This document shows positions 41,777 to 49,109 of a stretch of DNA of 64,000 bases, piece by piece. The notes beneath the pieces are model-generated. The model made no database searches and was not told the origin of the DNA. It saw nothing but the letters and a program-made list of their open reading frames with translations. Origin of the DNA: Spartobacteria bacterium (GTDB lineage Bacteria; Verrucomicrobiota; Verrucomicrobiia; Chthoniobacterales; UBA10450); the NCBI GenBank assembly GCA_003169975.1, contig PNAA01000033.1, forward strand, positions 24,536 through 88,535. Reading direction: 5' to 3'. The translations under genes and the position numbers were made by a program. How positions within the stretch are numbered: position 1 is the stretch's first letter; every line of letters begins with the position of its first letter.

Positions 41777-43233
41777 ACCGTGGCGGCGTAGAGGACGGCC
41801 ATCGCCAGAATCCCGGCGATGTAACTGGTCCGATCGGTCAGCGCGAAGACGACCGGATCCTGCGGCACTTCGCCGCGGTTGGCTTTGAACCACAAGCGCG
41901 TGATCCAGTAGAGAAAAAGCGGACAAAGCAGGAGCAGGACGGTCGGATGCCGATAAAGCAGGCGCACTTCCGGGCTCATGACGTAGAGCACGAGCACGAG
42001 CACCGAGATCATCCCGCTGGCTACGCCGAAGGTTCCGATCGGTTCCAGGTCGCTCCGAAAATAGCCGCGCCCAGCCGTCTCGGTTCCCTCCTGCCCGCGC
42101 AGCTCGGAATAGCGTTTCACCATTGCCAGTCCAAAAAAGAAAAAAACCGAAAAGGCGAGCAACCAATCGGAAACTCCGATCCCGGTGGCGGCGCCACCGG
42201 CGAGCAAACGCAACGTGTAGAAGCAGGCGAGGACGACAACATCCAGTATGACGAGACGCTTGAACCAGGCCGAATACGCGATGTTGCTCGCGAGATAAAT
42301 TCCGGCAAAGACGAGAAACGTTTTGCCGCAAGGAAAGCCGAGGCCAAGGCCGGCGAGCAGGAGAAGCAAACAAGACGCCACCGCGAGAGGAATCGAGAGC
42401 TGCCCGGAAGCCAGGACGCGCTGCCGCTTGCTCGGATGCGCGCGATCCGCCTCGAGGTCGAGCAGGTCGTTAAAAAAATAAACGCCAGACGCGAGCAGGC
42501 TGAAGGCAAGAAAAGCGATCGCCCCGAGAAGAAGCGCGCGGGTGTCGGTGATCCTGTGGGAGGTCAGCACCGGGACGAACACGAGAATGTTTTTCGCCCA
42601 CTGATGCGGGCGGCAGGCCTTGGCCAGAGCGGCCATCTTCCCGGTGGTTTTTGAAAAAGCAGCTTCCACGGGAGTGATCGAGTTCACGACGGCAATGAAG
42701 CGTTTACTATCCGAGATCACAACTGCGCGCCGCGCCGCACGCCAGACTACCAGGTCGGCGCGCGAATCTCCCGCGTAGTCGAATTGACCTCGCCCAAAGC
42801 GTTCTTCCAGCAATCGAGCCTTGGCTTTCCCTTTCAGATTAACCGATCCGTTGCTTGCGATGATCTCGCTGAAAAGCGGCAAATGTTCCTGAATTTTGCG
42901 CGCGACGGATTCGTCTGCTGCCGTGACCAGGATCAGCCGCCGTCCGCGACTTTTTTCGGCGCGAAGATAGGTCACCAATTCGTCGCGATAAGGCAGTTGC
43001 GCGATGGCGTGGGCGGTTTGCCGGGCCAGTTGCTGCTTCAGATAGGCGCGGCCTCGGACGAGCCAGACCGGGAGAAGGCAGAGCGACCACGGGGAACGCT
43101 TGACCAGGAGAAGGATCGCCTCATATAGCAGATCGGTCTGAAGCAGCGTGTCGTCGAGGTCGACGCACAGCGGAGCATCCTGGAGCGCGGTAAGATCGTC
43201 GGGCATGGGTGTTGGCGCGAGATTCTGCCTCAT
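41773..43233 (-). CDS. HAD phosphatase - UbiA prenyltransferase fusion
   Basis: 486 aa. Residues 1-200 are a HAD-like phosphatase (CVDLDDTLLQTD; LILVTAADESVARKI; DYAGDSRADLVVW). Residues 205-486 are a UbiA-family prenyltransferase with about nine helices: KACRPHQWAKNILVFVPVLT, the metal/diphosphate motif NDLLDLEADRAHPSKRQR, and DVVVLACFYTLRLLAGG. The UbiA half resembles decaprenyl-phosphate phosphoribose synthase (Rv3806c type), suggesting that PRPP is attached to a polyprenyl phosphate and the HAD half removes the 5-phosphate. That pairing of activities is inference. Starts at 43233 or 43206. Confidence 0.85.
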   Translation of the reverse strand: MRQNLAPTPMPDDLTALQDAPLCVDLDDTLLQTDLLYEAILLLVKRSPWSLCLLPVWLVRGRAYLKQQLARQTAHAIAQLPYRDELVTYLRAEKSRGRRLILVTAADESVARKIQEHLPLFSEIIASNGSVNLKGKAKARLLEERFGRGQFDYAGDSRADLVVWRAARRAVVISDSKRFIAVVNSITPVEAAFSKTTGKMAALAKACRPHQWAKNILVFVPVLTSHRITDTRALLLGAIAFLAFSLLASGVYFFNDLLDLEADRAHPSKRQRVLASGQLSIPLAVASCLLLLLAGLGLGFPCGKTFLVFAGIYLASNIAYSAWFKRLVILDVVVLACFYTLRLLAGGAATGIGVSDWLLAFSVFFFFGLAMVKRYSELRGQEGTETAGRGYFRSDLEPIGTFGVASGMISVLVLVLYVMSPEVRLLYRHPTVLLLLCPLFLYWITRLWFKANRGEVPQDPVVFALTDRTSYIAGILAMAVLYAATV

Positions 43234-43265
43234 TCCAGGCGAAGACCCAGCGTAGTTAAATCATC

Positions 43266-44726
43266 GTGCGAAAACAAACCTATTACTGGGCGATCGGCGC
43301 GCTTGCCTTCCTCGTCGGCGCGCTGGCGGTGACCAGCCAAAGCCTCTGGATCGACGAAGGCGCGGCGGCGCTCAAGGCGATGGAGCCGTCGTTAGGCGGC
43401 TGGTGGCATAATCTGCGGGTGGAAGGGAATTCCAACCTTCAGCTGATCGGTGAGCTTCTTTACCTCTGGGGTTTGGAAAAGATTTTTGGCTCTTCCGAGA
43501 TTGCCCTGCGCGCTTCGAACATTCCGTTTTTTGCCGGCGGGGTGGGCGCGCTCGCCTGGGGGATGGGACCGCGGCGCCGCACGCAAACCGCCGCCGTGCT
43601 TCTCGCCCTAACGAATGCGTTTCTTTGGTATTACCTGAGCGAAGCGCGGCCCTACGTGGTTCTTTTCGGGTTTGCGGCGGTAACGGCGGCCTGCCTCTTC
43701 CGCCTCCTGCAAGAGCCGGAGGAATCGTTGCAATCGCCACTCTGGTTTCGCCTTTTCTGCGTTGGCCTTATCGGCCTTTGCCTAACGAGCCTGATCGCGG
43801 TGCCGTGGGCGCTGGGCGCAATCGGTGCGGTTTTTTACTTGAGGGGATGGCGCGCGGTCGGCCGATGCGCGCTTCGTTGCAAGGCATCGGCCGCCCTGTT
43901 GATGGCGTCGTTATCCGGTCTCGGTCTCTATTACCTCTGGACGTTGCAACTCGGCGCGCGCGCTTCCGATGTTGGTCGCACCGGCTGGGCAAACATCGCA
44001 TTCATTTTCTACGAACTGCTCGGATTGGCCGGACTCGGCCCGGGAAGACTGGCTTTGCGGACGGAGGGAGCGGGCGAAGTCCTGGCGTTTCTGCCGATGA
44101 TGATCGCCGGGACGCTGGCCGTCCTCATTTTGCTTCTAACCGGTTTCATTGCTTTAAAGGGCCGCATCGACAGGCGGTCCGTTTTGTTTTTCGCGATCGC
44201 GGTTGCGCTCCCGTTCGTCCTGGCGCTCGCCGCGGGCGCTTCCTCGCACATGCGGTTGGTCGGACGCCATCTCACGCCGCTCTTGCCGTTCCTCCTCGCC
44301 TGGGTGGCGATCGGTCTCGCCCATCTCCTTGCGGCGCCGGCGCTCTGGAAGAAATCGCTCGCCGTGCTACTCCTCGCCGTCCTCTTGCTCTCCGCCTTGG
44401 AAATCCGCCTCGCGCCCCGGCATCGGCGCGATGATTATCGCTCGGCCGCCGCGGTCGCGCGCGCGGCACTTGATTCCGGGCAACGGGTCTGCTGGCTGGC
44501 CGATCTGAGCACCGGGCTTTATTATCACGTGCCATTTGGTTCCCCGCGACTTGCCACGTCGCTCAATTTGCCGGGGCCAAATCCGCCGCCAGACGTGGTG
44601 ATTCTCTCCAAACCCGACATCTACGATGCGTCCGGGGCGGTCCGCGGCTATCTCGCCGCGGAAGATTTTAAAGTGACCCGAGCCCTGCCGGCTTTTCAGA
44701 TCTGGACGCGATCGCCGGTTCGTTAG
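43266..44726 (+). CDS. GT39/ArnT-like integral membrane glycosyltransferase
   Basis: 486 aa with GTG start; about 10-11 transmembrane helices. SQSLWIDEGAAALKAM near 24-40 is the first-loop D-E motif of GT-C enzymes, and the C-terminal soluble part (about 390-486) is short. Such enzymes use polyprenyl-linked sugars outside the inner membrane, consistent with the preceding polyprenyl-phosphate enzymes. The final CGT-TAG is a TCGTTAGGT element. The last 59 nt overlap the end of epsI on the other strand. Confidence 0.82.
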   Translation: MRKQTYYWAIGALAFLVGALAVTSQSLWIDEGAAALKAMEPSLGGWWHNLRVEGNSNLQLIGELLYLWGLEKIFGSSEIALRASNIPFFAGGVGALAWGMGPRRRTQTAAVLLALTNAFLWYYLSEARPYVVLFGFAAVTAACLFRLLQEPEESLQSPLWFRLFCVGLIGLCLTSLIAVPWALGAIGAVFYLRGWRAVGRCALRCKASAALLMASLSGLGLYYLWTLQLGARASDVGRTGWANIAFIFYELLGLAGLGPGRLALRTEGAGEVLAFLPMMIAGTLAVLILLLTGFIALKGRIDRRSVLFFAIAVALPFVLALAAGASSHMRLVGRHLTPLLPFLLAWVAIGLAHLLAAPALWKKSLAVLLLAVLLLSALEIRLAPRHRRDDYRSAAAVARAALDSGQRVCWLADLSTGLYYHVPFGSPRLATSLNLPGPNPPPDVVILSKPDIYDASGAVRGYLAAEDFKVTRALPAFQIWTRSPVR

Positions 44727-45399
44727 GTGATTTCGAGATTTCCGGGAAGACCTGGCGAATAAAATCCTGAATCATCGCGTCGGTTTCTGCTTCGGAATGG
44801 CCGAAACGGACCAATCCCTGGGTGATATCGGCCGCCACCGTGATGTAGGCCCAGCGCTGGTTGTAGCCTTTGAAAACGCGATCCTGGATGTCCATCATCG
44901 TGCGCTCGAGATGCGACGCGGTCAGGTGATGATAGCCGACGAACCAATAGTAATTCAGGTTGTAAATCGTGACCACCTCTCCATTGCTCAGCGGCACCTG
45001 CCGAACGTCATGGAGACGGGTCACGCTGAGCTTCTGCCCGCTGGCGAGCGGGATTTGCAATTGCCTGGAATCAGCGATCGTCCAGCCTTGCGCCGGGAGG
45101 CAGCGTTCCGGGCGGTGAATGCTGTTATCGAGATCGGAGCCGGAGAGAACAATCGAGACGAAGATCGCGTTACCGGCGGCATCGGTGTAAAGCTTGCGCG
45201 CAAACTCGGTGTCGCTCGCCAGCATCGCGAGCTCGGACGCGCCGATCTTCTGGTCGACGCCATACCATTTCCCGACGAATTGCGGAAGCTCCAACCTGAT
45301 CCCCACCGGCTGCGTTTTCGCGGTGGTCGGCAAAAAGAAGATGGCGCTGAAGCCCGCCCCGAGAAAAAGCAAAAGAACGATCAGGCGCTTAGGAGTCAC
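44668..45399 (-). CDS. epsI: EpsI-family protein, exosortase partner
   Basis: 243 aa with GTG start and one N-terminal hydrophobic segment (residues 5-23). SGSDLDNSIHRPERCLPAQGW is the diagnostic EpsI region, with the conserved H-R-P-E-x-C; VVTIYNLNYYWFVGYHH follows. EpsI proteins are found next to or fused to exosortases in EPS gene clusters; their biochemical role is not settled. It overlaps the exosortase stop by 11 nt, so the two are coupled. Confidence 0.88.
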   Translation of the reverse strand: MTPKRLIVLLLFLGAGFSAIFFLPTTAKTQPVGIRLELPQFVGKWYGVDQKIGASELAMLASDTEFARKLYTDAAGNAIFVSIVLSGSDLDNSIHRPERCLPAQGWTIADSRQLQIPLASGQKLSVTRLHDVRQVPLSNGEVVTIYNLNYYWFVGYHHLTASHLERTMMDIQDRVFKGYNQRWAYITVAADITQGLVRFGHSEAETDAMIQDFIRQVFPEISKSPNEPAIASRSEKPAGLGSL

Positions 45400-46354
45400 A
45401 GACGACCGCTTCCTTCTCCTTGACCGGCTTTTTCCCCAACCATTTGCGATAGTCGGTATTCAGGAGGCGGCTGAACCCGAGCATGCAGAGCAGGGCGATC
45501 GGGAAAAAGATCAACTGACTCGACCAATCATGATAAATGCCGCCGGCAAAGCGGGCGAAGCCGAGCTGGCCGAGCACGATGATGGTAAAGATGCGTCCGG
45601 CATTCCCGACGATCGCGAAGAGGACAGACGCGAGCAGGATGGTGATTTTCTTCCAGATCTTTTTTTCGCAAAGGTGAACGTAAATCGCCGTGAGCATGAT
45701 CATCGCGATGAGCGACCGAATGCCGCTGCAACCCTCGGCGATCTCAAAGCCCCAGTTGCCGTGCACCGGGAAGATGGAGGTGCCGACGGTGTAGATCGGG
45801 ATCCCGCAAAGGCTGCTCAGCGCCTTGACGAAACCGATGATGATGAACTGGAGGCGAAAAGTCATCTGCTCGATCGCGCCGAGCGGGATCATGAAAAAGA
45901 GGAGCGCGATCGGGAAAAGAAGGATGCGCGCCACCTCCCGGCCCCAAAGGTAGAGCACCATCCCGTAAACCAAAAAAGGAAACCCGAAGAGCGCGACCCG
46001 CGGCTGAAAAGCGCGCGCGGCAATGAGGTAACAAAGGACGCCGAAAGCGACGAAGATCAGCCCGAGATTGCTCCCCTCTTTTCGCGCGGCGCGAATTTTG
46101 TCGCGGTGATACCAAACCAGAAAGAGGACGGCAAAGGGGATGAGCTTGCTGTGCTCCTGATTGTATTGCGGAAGGAAACGCAACCAGGCCCATTCCCAGA
46201 TGGGCTGCGATTGGTTGGCGTAGAGGCGGAGGAAGCCGAAGAAATAAACGACCGTCGCCGTGACCGCGAAAAGCAGGAACGCGGGTCCGGGACGTTTCCT
46301 GATCCAGGTCAGAAAGGAGCCCAACATTCCGCCGAGTTGTAAGATCTGCTCCAT
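45389..46354 (-). CDS. exosortase (XrtA/EpsH family)
   Basis: 321 aa from ATG 46354 (earlier in-frame codons run into repeat-rich sequence). About eight transmembrane helices. Catalytic triad visible: Cys209 in EIAEGCSGIRSLIAM, Arg254 in NAGRIFTI and His275 in GGIYHDWSSQ. Exosortases process PEP-CTERM-tailed surface proteins and usually accompany EPS loci, as here with epsI and the glycan cluster. I found no PEP-CTERM tail among proteins in the window, so its substrates are elsewhere. Confidence 0.93.
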   Translation of the reverse strand: MEQILQLGGMLGSFLTWIRKRPGPAFLLFAVTATVVYFFGFLRLYANQSQPIWEWAWLRFLPQYNQEHSKLIPFAVLFLVWYHRDKIRAARKEGSNLGLIFVAFGVLCYLIAARAFQPRVALFGFPFLVYGMVLYLWGREVARILLFPIALLFFMIPLGAIEQMTFRLQFIIIGFVKALSSLCGIPIYTVGTSIFPVHGNWGFEIAEGCSGIRSLIAMIMLTAIYVHLCEKKIWKKITILLASVLFAIVGNAGRIFTIIVLGQLGFARFAGGIYHDWSSQLIFFPIALLCMLGFSRLLNTDYRKWLGKKPVKEKEAVVCDS

Positions 46355-46493
46355 GCGCGGCCCCGAGTTTAGGGCGGGCGGATGAGCGGCGCAATTGCGA
46401 ACGCGCCGCCTGGCGAATGCCTGAGTCGGCGACGCTTCGCTCCGCGAAGGTATCCGTTTAGCGTTGCGCAAAGCGTTCGCGGCGGACGCAGGG

Positions 46494-46581
46494 GTTGTAG
46501 CCGGGGGCGTTGACCCCGGCCGGCGTGGAAACGTCGCGGCCACGCGCCAGATCTACCGGAGTCATCGCCCCCGGCTACAAC
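46494..46581. repeat. palindromic element with 16-bp perfect ends (GTTGTAGCCGGGGGCG)
   Basis: GTTGTAGCCGGGGGCG (46494-46509) and its exact inverse complement (46566-46581). Inside, TTGACCCCGGCCGGCGTGG and partial inverse repeats. A close relative is at 57415-57492 with the same ends and GACCCC/GGGGTC inner pair; the two cores differ. A small mobile palindrome family. Confidence 0.85.
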
Positions 46582-46628
46582 GCGCCGCTCCGGCCTGCAT
46601 ATCGCATGCAAGACGTTTGTAAACTTGA

Positions 46629-46659
46629 TTTACTTTTTAGCTTGTTGCTTTACTTTTTA
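46629..46659 (+). promoter_or_regulatory. two 11-bp direct repeats 20 bp apart before vapB
   Basis: TTTACTTTTTA at 46629-46639 and again at 46649-46659; the second ends 4 nt before the antitoxin ATG. The 20-bp period equals about two helical turns, as expected for an operator bound by a dimeric AbrB-type antitoxin. The repeats lie in a short AT-rich island in an otherwise GC-rich region. Confidence 0.5.
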
Positions 46660-46663
46660 CTTC

Positions 46664-46909
46664 ATGACCACAACCATCTCATCGCGTGGCCAGACCGTGA
46701 TTCCCGCTGAGATTCGCGCTCGCCATCACCTCACCGAGCAATCACGCCTGGCTTGGATCGATGACGGCGAAACCATTCGCGTTATTCCTTTATCCGCGAG
46801 CCGAAACCCGTATGGCCGTGGGATTGCCAAAGGGATGAAGTTGTGGGAGGGAATTCTGAAAGACCGCACCGCGGAGCGTAAACGTGCGCGAGCTAGACGC
46901 CGTTCTTGA
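46664..46909 (+). CDS. vapB: AbrB/SpoVT-type antitoxin (VapB-like)
   Basis: 81 aa from ATG 46664. MTTTISSRGQTVIPAEIRAR is the swapped-hairpin AbrB N-terminus used for DNA binding; the basic C-terminal tail (KDRTAERKRARARRRS) would wrap the toxin. It overlaps the toxin gene by 26 nt, typical of toxin-antitoxin pairs. Likely autoregulated through the two direct repeats just upstream. Confidence 0.88.
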   Translation: MTTTISSRGQTVIPAEIRARHHLTEQSRLAWIDDGETIRVIPLSASRNPYGRGIAKGMKLWEGILKDRTAERKRARARRRS

Positions 46910-47306
46910 TACCTCGGCCATCGTTTGCCTGCTCGAAGAGGAACCGGGCGCTGGCTTCGTCGAGGAGCGGCTGCACGCCGCTCGGGCCGGAAAAACTCAA
47001 CTCGGCGCGAGCTGTGTCAGTTTGGTTGAGGTCTATTACAAGGCACACCAATCAGAGGGAAAAGAGCGCGCTCGCCACTTGGTCTCGGTAGTAAAGTCAT
47101 GGCCGGTCGAGTTTGTTTATCCCGACGAGGCGCTCTGTCTCGCGGCGGGCGAGATCAAAGCCTTGTTTCCACTCTCATTTGCCGATGCGTTTGTGGCCGC
47201 GACCGCGCGCGAAGCGAACGCAATTCTCCTGCACAAAGATCCTGAATTCGAGTCGCTGCGCGGAACGGTCAAGCTCAAGGCGCTGCCCTACAAGCCGCGT
47301 CGCTAG
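46884..47306 (+). CDS. vapC: VapC-type PIN-domain toxin ribonuclease
   Basis: 140 aa with GTG start. The four acidic PIN residues are present: Asp9 (VLDTSAIV), Glu49 (SLVEVYY), Asp101 (SFADAFVAA) and Asp119 (LLHKDPEFE). Such toxins cut tRNA or rRNA until bound by the antitoxin. The pair sits alone between an exosortase operon and the ribosomal-protein operon and is followed by three different palindromic repeats, which fits a mobile accessory module. Confidence 0.92.
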   Translation: MRELDAVLDTSAIVCLLEEEPGAGFVEERLHAARAGKTQLGASCVSLVEVYYKAHQSEGKERARHLVSVVKSWPVEFVYPDEALCLAAGEIKALFPLSFADAFVAATAREANAILLHKDPEFESLRGTVKLKALPYKPRR

Positions 47307-47318
47307 TCTAACTCTTTT

Positions 47319-47416
47319 GTAGACGCTTCGCTTCCGCGAAGCGCGGGCACCCCGGGGCGCAAGGATCGATTTGCCGCCCGCCTGCCTCTCGCGTCGCCCG
47401 GAGGGCGAACGTCTAC
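47319..47416. repeat. REP-like palindromic element (GTAGAC ... GTCTAC), copy 4
   Basis: GTAGAC (47319-47324), CGCTTCGC-ttcc-GCGAAGCG immediately inside, a spacer, then TCGCCC-gga-GGGCGA and GTCTAC (47411-47416). It starts 13 nt after the vapC stop and may terminate it. Same family as 13598, 14323 and 15333. Confidence 0.8.
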
Positions 47417-47482
47417 AACGCCGTGCAGCGGCGGTCGTGTGGACGCGTTTAGCATTGGACCGAGCGCAAGCCGGGTATGAAA

Positions 47483-47635
47483 AGCTCTGGGTAGCGCGCG
47501 CGTCTCGCGTGTCGGGCGAATGCGTCCCGCGTTCGCGAACTTCCTGAAGGGATGGAGGGCAAGGACGGACGAGGGATTTTAGAAAAGTTCGTCGCGCCGC
47601 AACCAGCACGCGAGACGCGCGCGCTACCCAGAGCT
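47483..47635. mobile_element. MITE-like element with 29-bp perfect inverted ends
   Basis: Arms 47483-47511 and 47607-47635 are exact inverse complements over 29 bp (begin AGCTCTGGGTAGCGCGCGCG). The 95-bp middle has a further short inverse pair (CGAACTT/AAGTTCG) and no coding capacity. The size (153 bp) and perfect ends suggest a recent non-autonomous insertion or a large cruciform. No target duplication is obvious next to the arms. Confidence 0.65.
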
Positions 47636-47652
47636 GCCGCTGCCGCGCTAAA

Positions 47653-47685
47653 CAGACACGCGGTCGTAGACCGACGCTACAACTC
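47653..47685. repeat. half REP-like element ending CGCTACAAC
   Basis: CGGTC-gta-GACCG (47661-47673) followed by ACGCTACAAC, matching the right half of the element at 23427-23494. It ends 3 nt before the rplK stop and may act as its terminator. Confidence 0.6.
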
Positions 47686-47687
47686 CG

Positions 47688-48113
47688 TTAGTCGACCACT
47701 TCGAGGCCCATCTGCCGCGCGGTGCCGGCGATGATCTTGAAGCCGGCTTCGTCGTTGCGCGAGTTGAGATCCTTGGCCTTCGTTTTCACGATCTCCATGA
47801 TCTGCTTGCGCGTCACCTTGCCGACCTTCGTCTTGTTCGGCTCTTTCGAGCCGGCGGCGATATTGGCCGCTTTCTTGAGGAGGATCGCGGCGGGCGGGCT
47901 CTTGGTAATGAAGGTAAACGACTTGTCCTTAAAGACCGTGATCACGACCGGGAGAATATCGCCCGCCTGCTTTTGGGTGGCGGCGTTAAATTCTTTGCAG
48001 AACGCCATGATGTTAACGCCGCGCGGTCCGAGCGCGGTGCCGACCGGCGGCGCCGGGTTGGCCTGGCCGGCCGGGATCTGCAATTTAATGTGAGCAACAA
48101 TTTCTTTAGCCAT
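47688..48113 (-). CDS. rplK: 50S ribosomal protein L11
   Basis: 141 aa, the standard L11 length. [49 protein letters not shown] and [12 protein letters not shown] are conserved. It binds 23S rRNA at the GTPase centre. In most bacteria rplA follows directly; here the gene ends at 47688 and faces repeats and vapBC, so rplA-rplJL-rpoBC must be elsewhere. Spacer to nusG (86 nt) contains TAAGAAGTATG twice (48131, 48145). Confidence 0.98.
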   Translation of the reverse strand: MAKEIVAHIKLQIPAGQANPAPPVGTALGPRGVNIMAFCKEFNAATQKQAGDILPVVITVFKDKSFTFITKSPPAAILLKKAANIAAGSKEPNKTKVGKVTRKQIMEIVKTKAKDLNSRNDEAGFKIIAGTARQMGLEVVD

Positions 48114-48199
48114 GGTAAAAAAGTAAGAACTAAGAAGTATGAATTAAGAAGTATGTCGGCAGGATTTTCTTCATTCCGCCTTCTTCCTTCATACTTGTT

Positions 48200-48769
48200 T
48201 TAGCCGCGTTCCACCTGCCAATACTCGAGTTCGACCGGCGTCGCGCGACCGAAAATAGTGACCGAGACGCGCAGCTTCCCGCGCTCGGGATCAATCTCTT
48301 CGACAATGCCGCTTTGGTTTTGGAACGGGCCATCCGCCACCTTGACGGTCTCGCCCACTTCAAAGCTAACCTTCGGCTTGACCTTCTCTTCCCGCTCGCG
48401 CATCTGCGCCAGCATGTTGTCGACTTCCGATTGCCGCATCGGGATCGGGCGATCCTTCGTCCCCGCAAAACCGATCACGCCCGGGGTTTCGCGGATGAAA
48501 TACCACGTCCGGCCGATGAGCTGATTTTCCTCATCGAGCAGGTGCATGTTGACGATCAGGTAACCGGGAAAAAATTTGCGCGTCGTCTCGCTCTTCTTGC
48601 CGCGTTTGATTTCCGAGACGCGCTCCGTCGGGACGAGCACCTCGAAAACGACGTCGGTCATTTCCTCTTTCTTGACCCGTTTCTCAATGTTGTCGCGCAC
48701 CTTGTTCTCCTGCCCGGAAAGCACGTGGACGACGTACCATTGATCTTTGGGAGCGAGGACGTGGGCCAT
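48200..48769 (-). CDS. nusG: transcription elongation/antitermination factor NusG
   Basis: 189 aa: NGN domain with WYVVHVLSGQENKVRDNIEK, PGYLIVNMHLLDE and WYFIRETPGVIGFAG, then a C-terminal KOW domain (EVGETVKVADGPFQNQSGIVEEIDPERGKLRVSV). Links RNA polymerase to Rho or ribosomes. Standard secE-nusG-rplK order. Confidence 0.98.
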   Translation of the reverse strand: MAHVLAPKDQWYVVHVLSGQENKVRDNIEKRVKKEEMTDVVFEVLVPTERVSEIKRGKKSETTRKFFPGYLIVNMHLLDEENQLIGRTWYFIRETPGVIGFAGTKDRPIPMRQSEVDNMLAQMREREEKVKPKVSFEVGETVKVADGPFQNQSGIVEEIDPERGKLRVSVTIFGRATPVELEYWQVERG

Positions 48770-48771
48770 GA

Positions 48772-48987
48772 TTACAAGCGAGTGAAGAAGTGGATCACGT
48801 TGACGAGGATGAAATCGAAGAGCGCGACGTAACCGCCGAGGAGCAACATCGCGATGATGACGACCAGGGTGGAGTCGGTCAGCTCCTTGTAGCGCTTCAT
48901 CCCCTTCTCTTTCAGGTCCCAGGGCCAGGAAGCTTTTTGCAGCTCCAGCCGGACTTCGGAGATGAAAGTTTTTGTTTTGGTTAACAT
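48772..48987 (-). CDS. secE: preprotein translocase subunit SecE
   Basis: 71 aa from ATG 48987 (an earlier in-frame start at 49008 would run into the tRNA spacer). FISEVRLELQKASWPWDLKEK is the conserved amphipathic segment of SecE, then one transmembrane helix (VVIIAMLLLGGYVALFDFIL). Stabilises SecY in the translocon. Two nt before nusG. Confidence 0.92.
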   Translation of the reverse strand: MLTKTKTFISEVRLELQKASWPWDLKEKGMKRYKELTDSTLVVIIAMLLLGGYVALFDFILVNVIHFFTRL

Positions 48988-49010
48988 GCGCCTAACGAGT
49001 TTTTCCAAAC

Positions 49011-49083
49011 CAGGTCAGGAGGGACTCGAACCCCCAACCGACGGTTTTGGAGACCGCAACTCTACCAATTGAGCTACTGACCT
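49011..49083 (-). tRNA. tRNA-Trp (CCA anticodon)
   Basis: The reverse strand folds as a complete cloverleaf: acceptor AGGTCAG/CTGACCT, D-arm GCTCAATTGGTAGAG, anticodon loop CTCCAAA (anticodon CCA), T-arm ending GGGTTCGAGTCCC, discriminator G. CCA is not encoded. Lies between tuf and secE, the usual place for tRNA-Trp in bacteria. Confidence 0.97.
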
Positions 49084-49109
49084 ATTTTGGTTCCGCTTTC
49101 CGCGTTAAC

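Larger units (their letters stand above)
46355..46663. other. repeat-rich intergenic region between exosortase and vapB
   Basis: About 310 nt without a gene. It contains CTTCGC-tcc-GCGAAG (about 46435-46449), a REP-like 88-bp palindrome (46494-46581), then a sharply AT-rich stretch (46615-46660) holding the probable vapBC promoter and two direct repeats. Confidence 0.7.

Noticed and set aside
41141..42373. 410-codon reverse frame spanning a methyltransferase and the UbiA half
   Set aside because: Shadow of two real genes on other frames; low-complexity Arg/His/Ala composition.
47307..47687. CRISPR-like arrangement of repeats after vapC
   Set aside because: The repeats are inverted palindromes of three different kinds, not regularly spaced direct repeats, and no cas gene is present.
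48114..48199. TAAGAAGTATG repeats between nusG and rplK as an L11 regulatory site
   Set aside because: Two short AT-rich direct repeats only; no fold resembling the 23S L11 or L1 binding site was seen.
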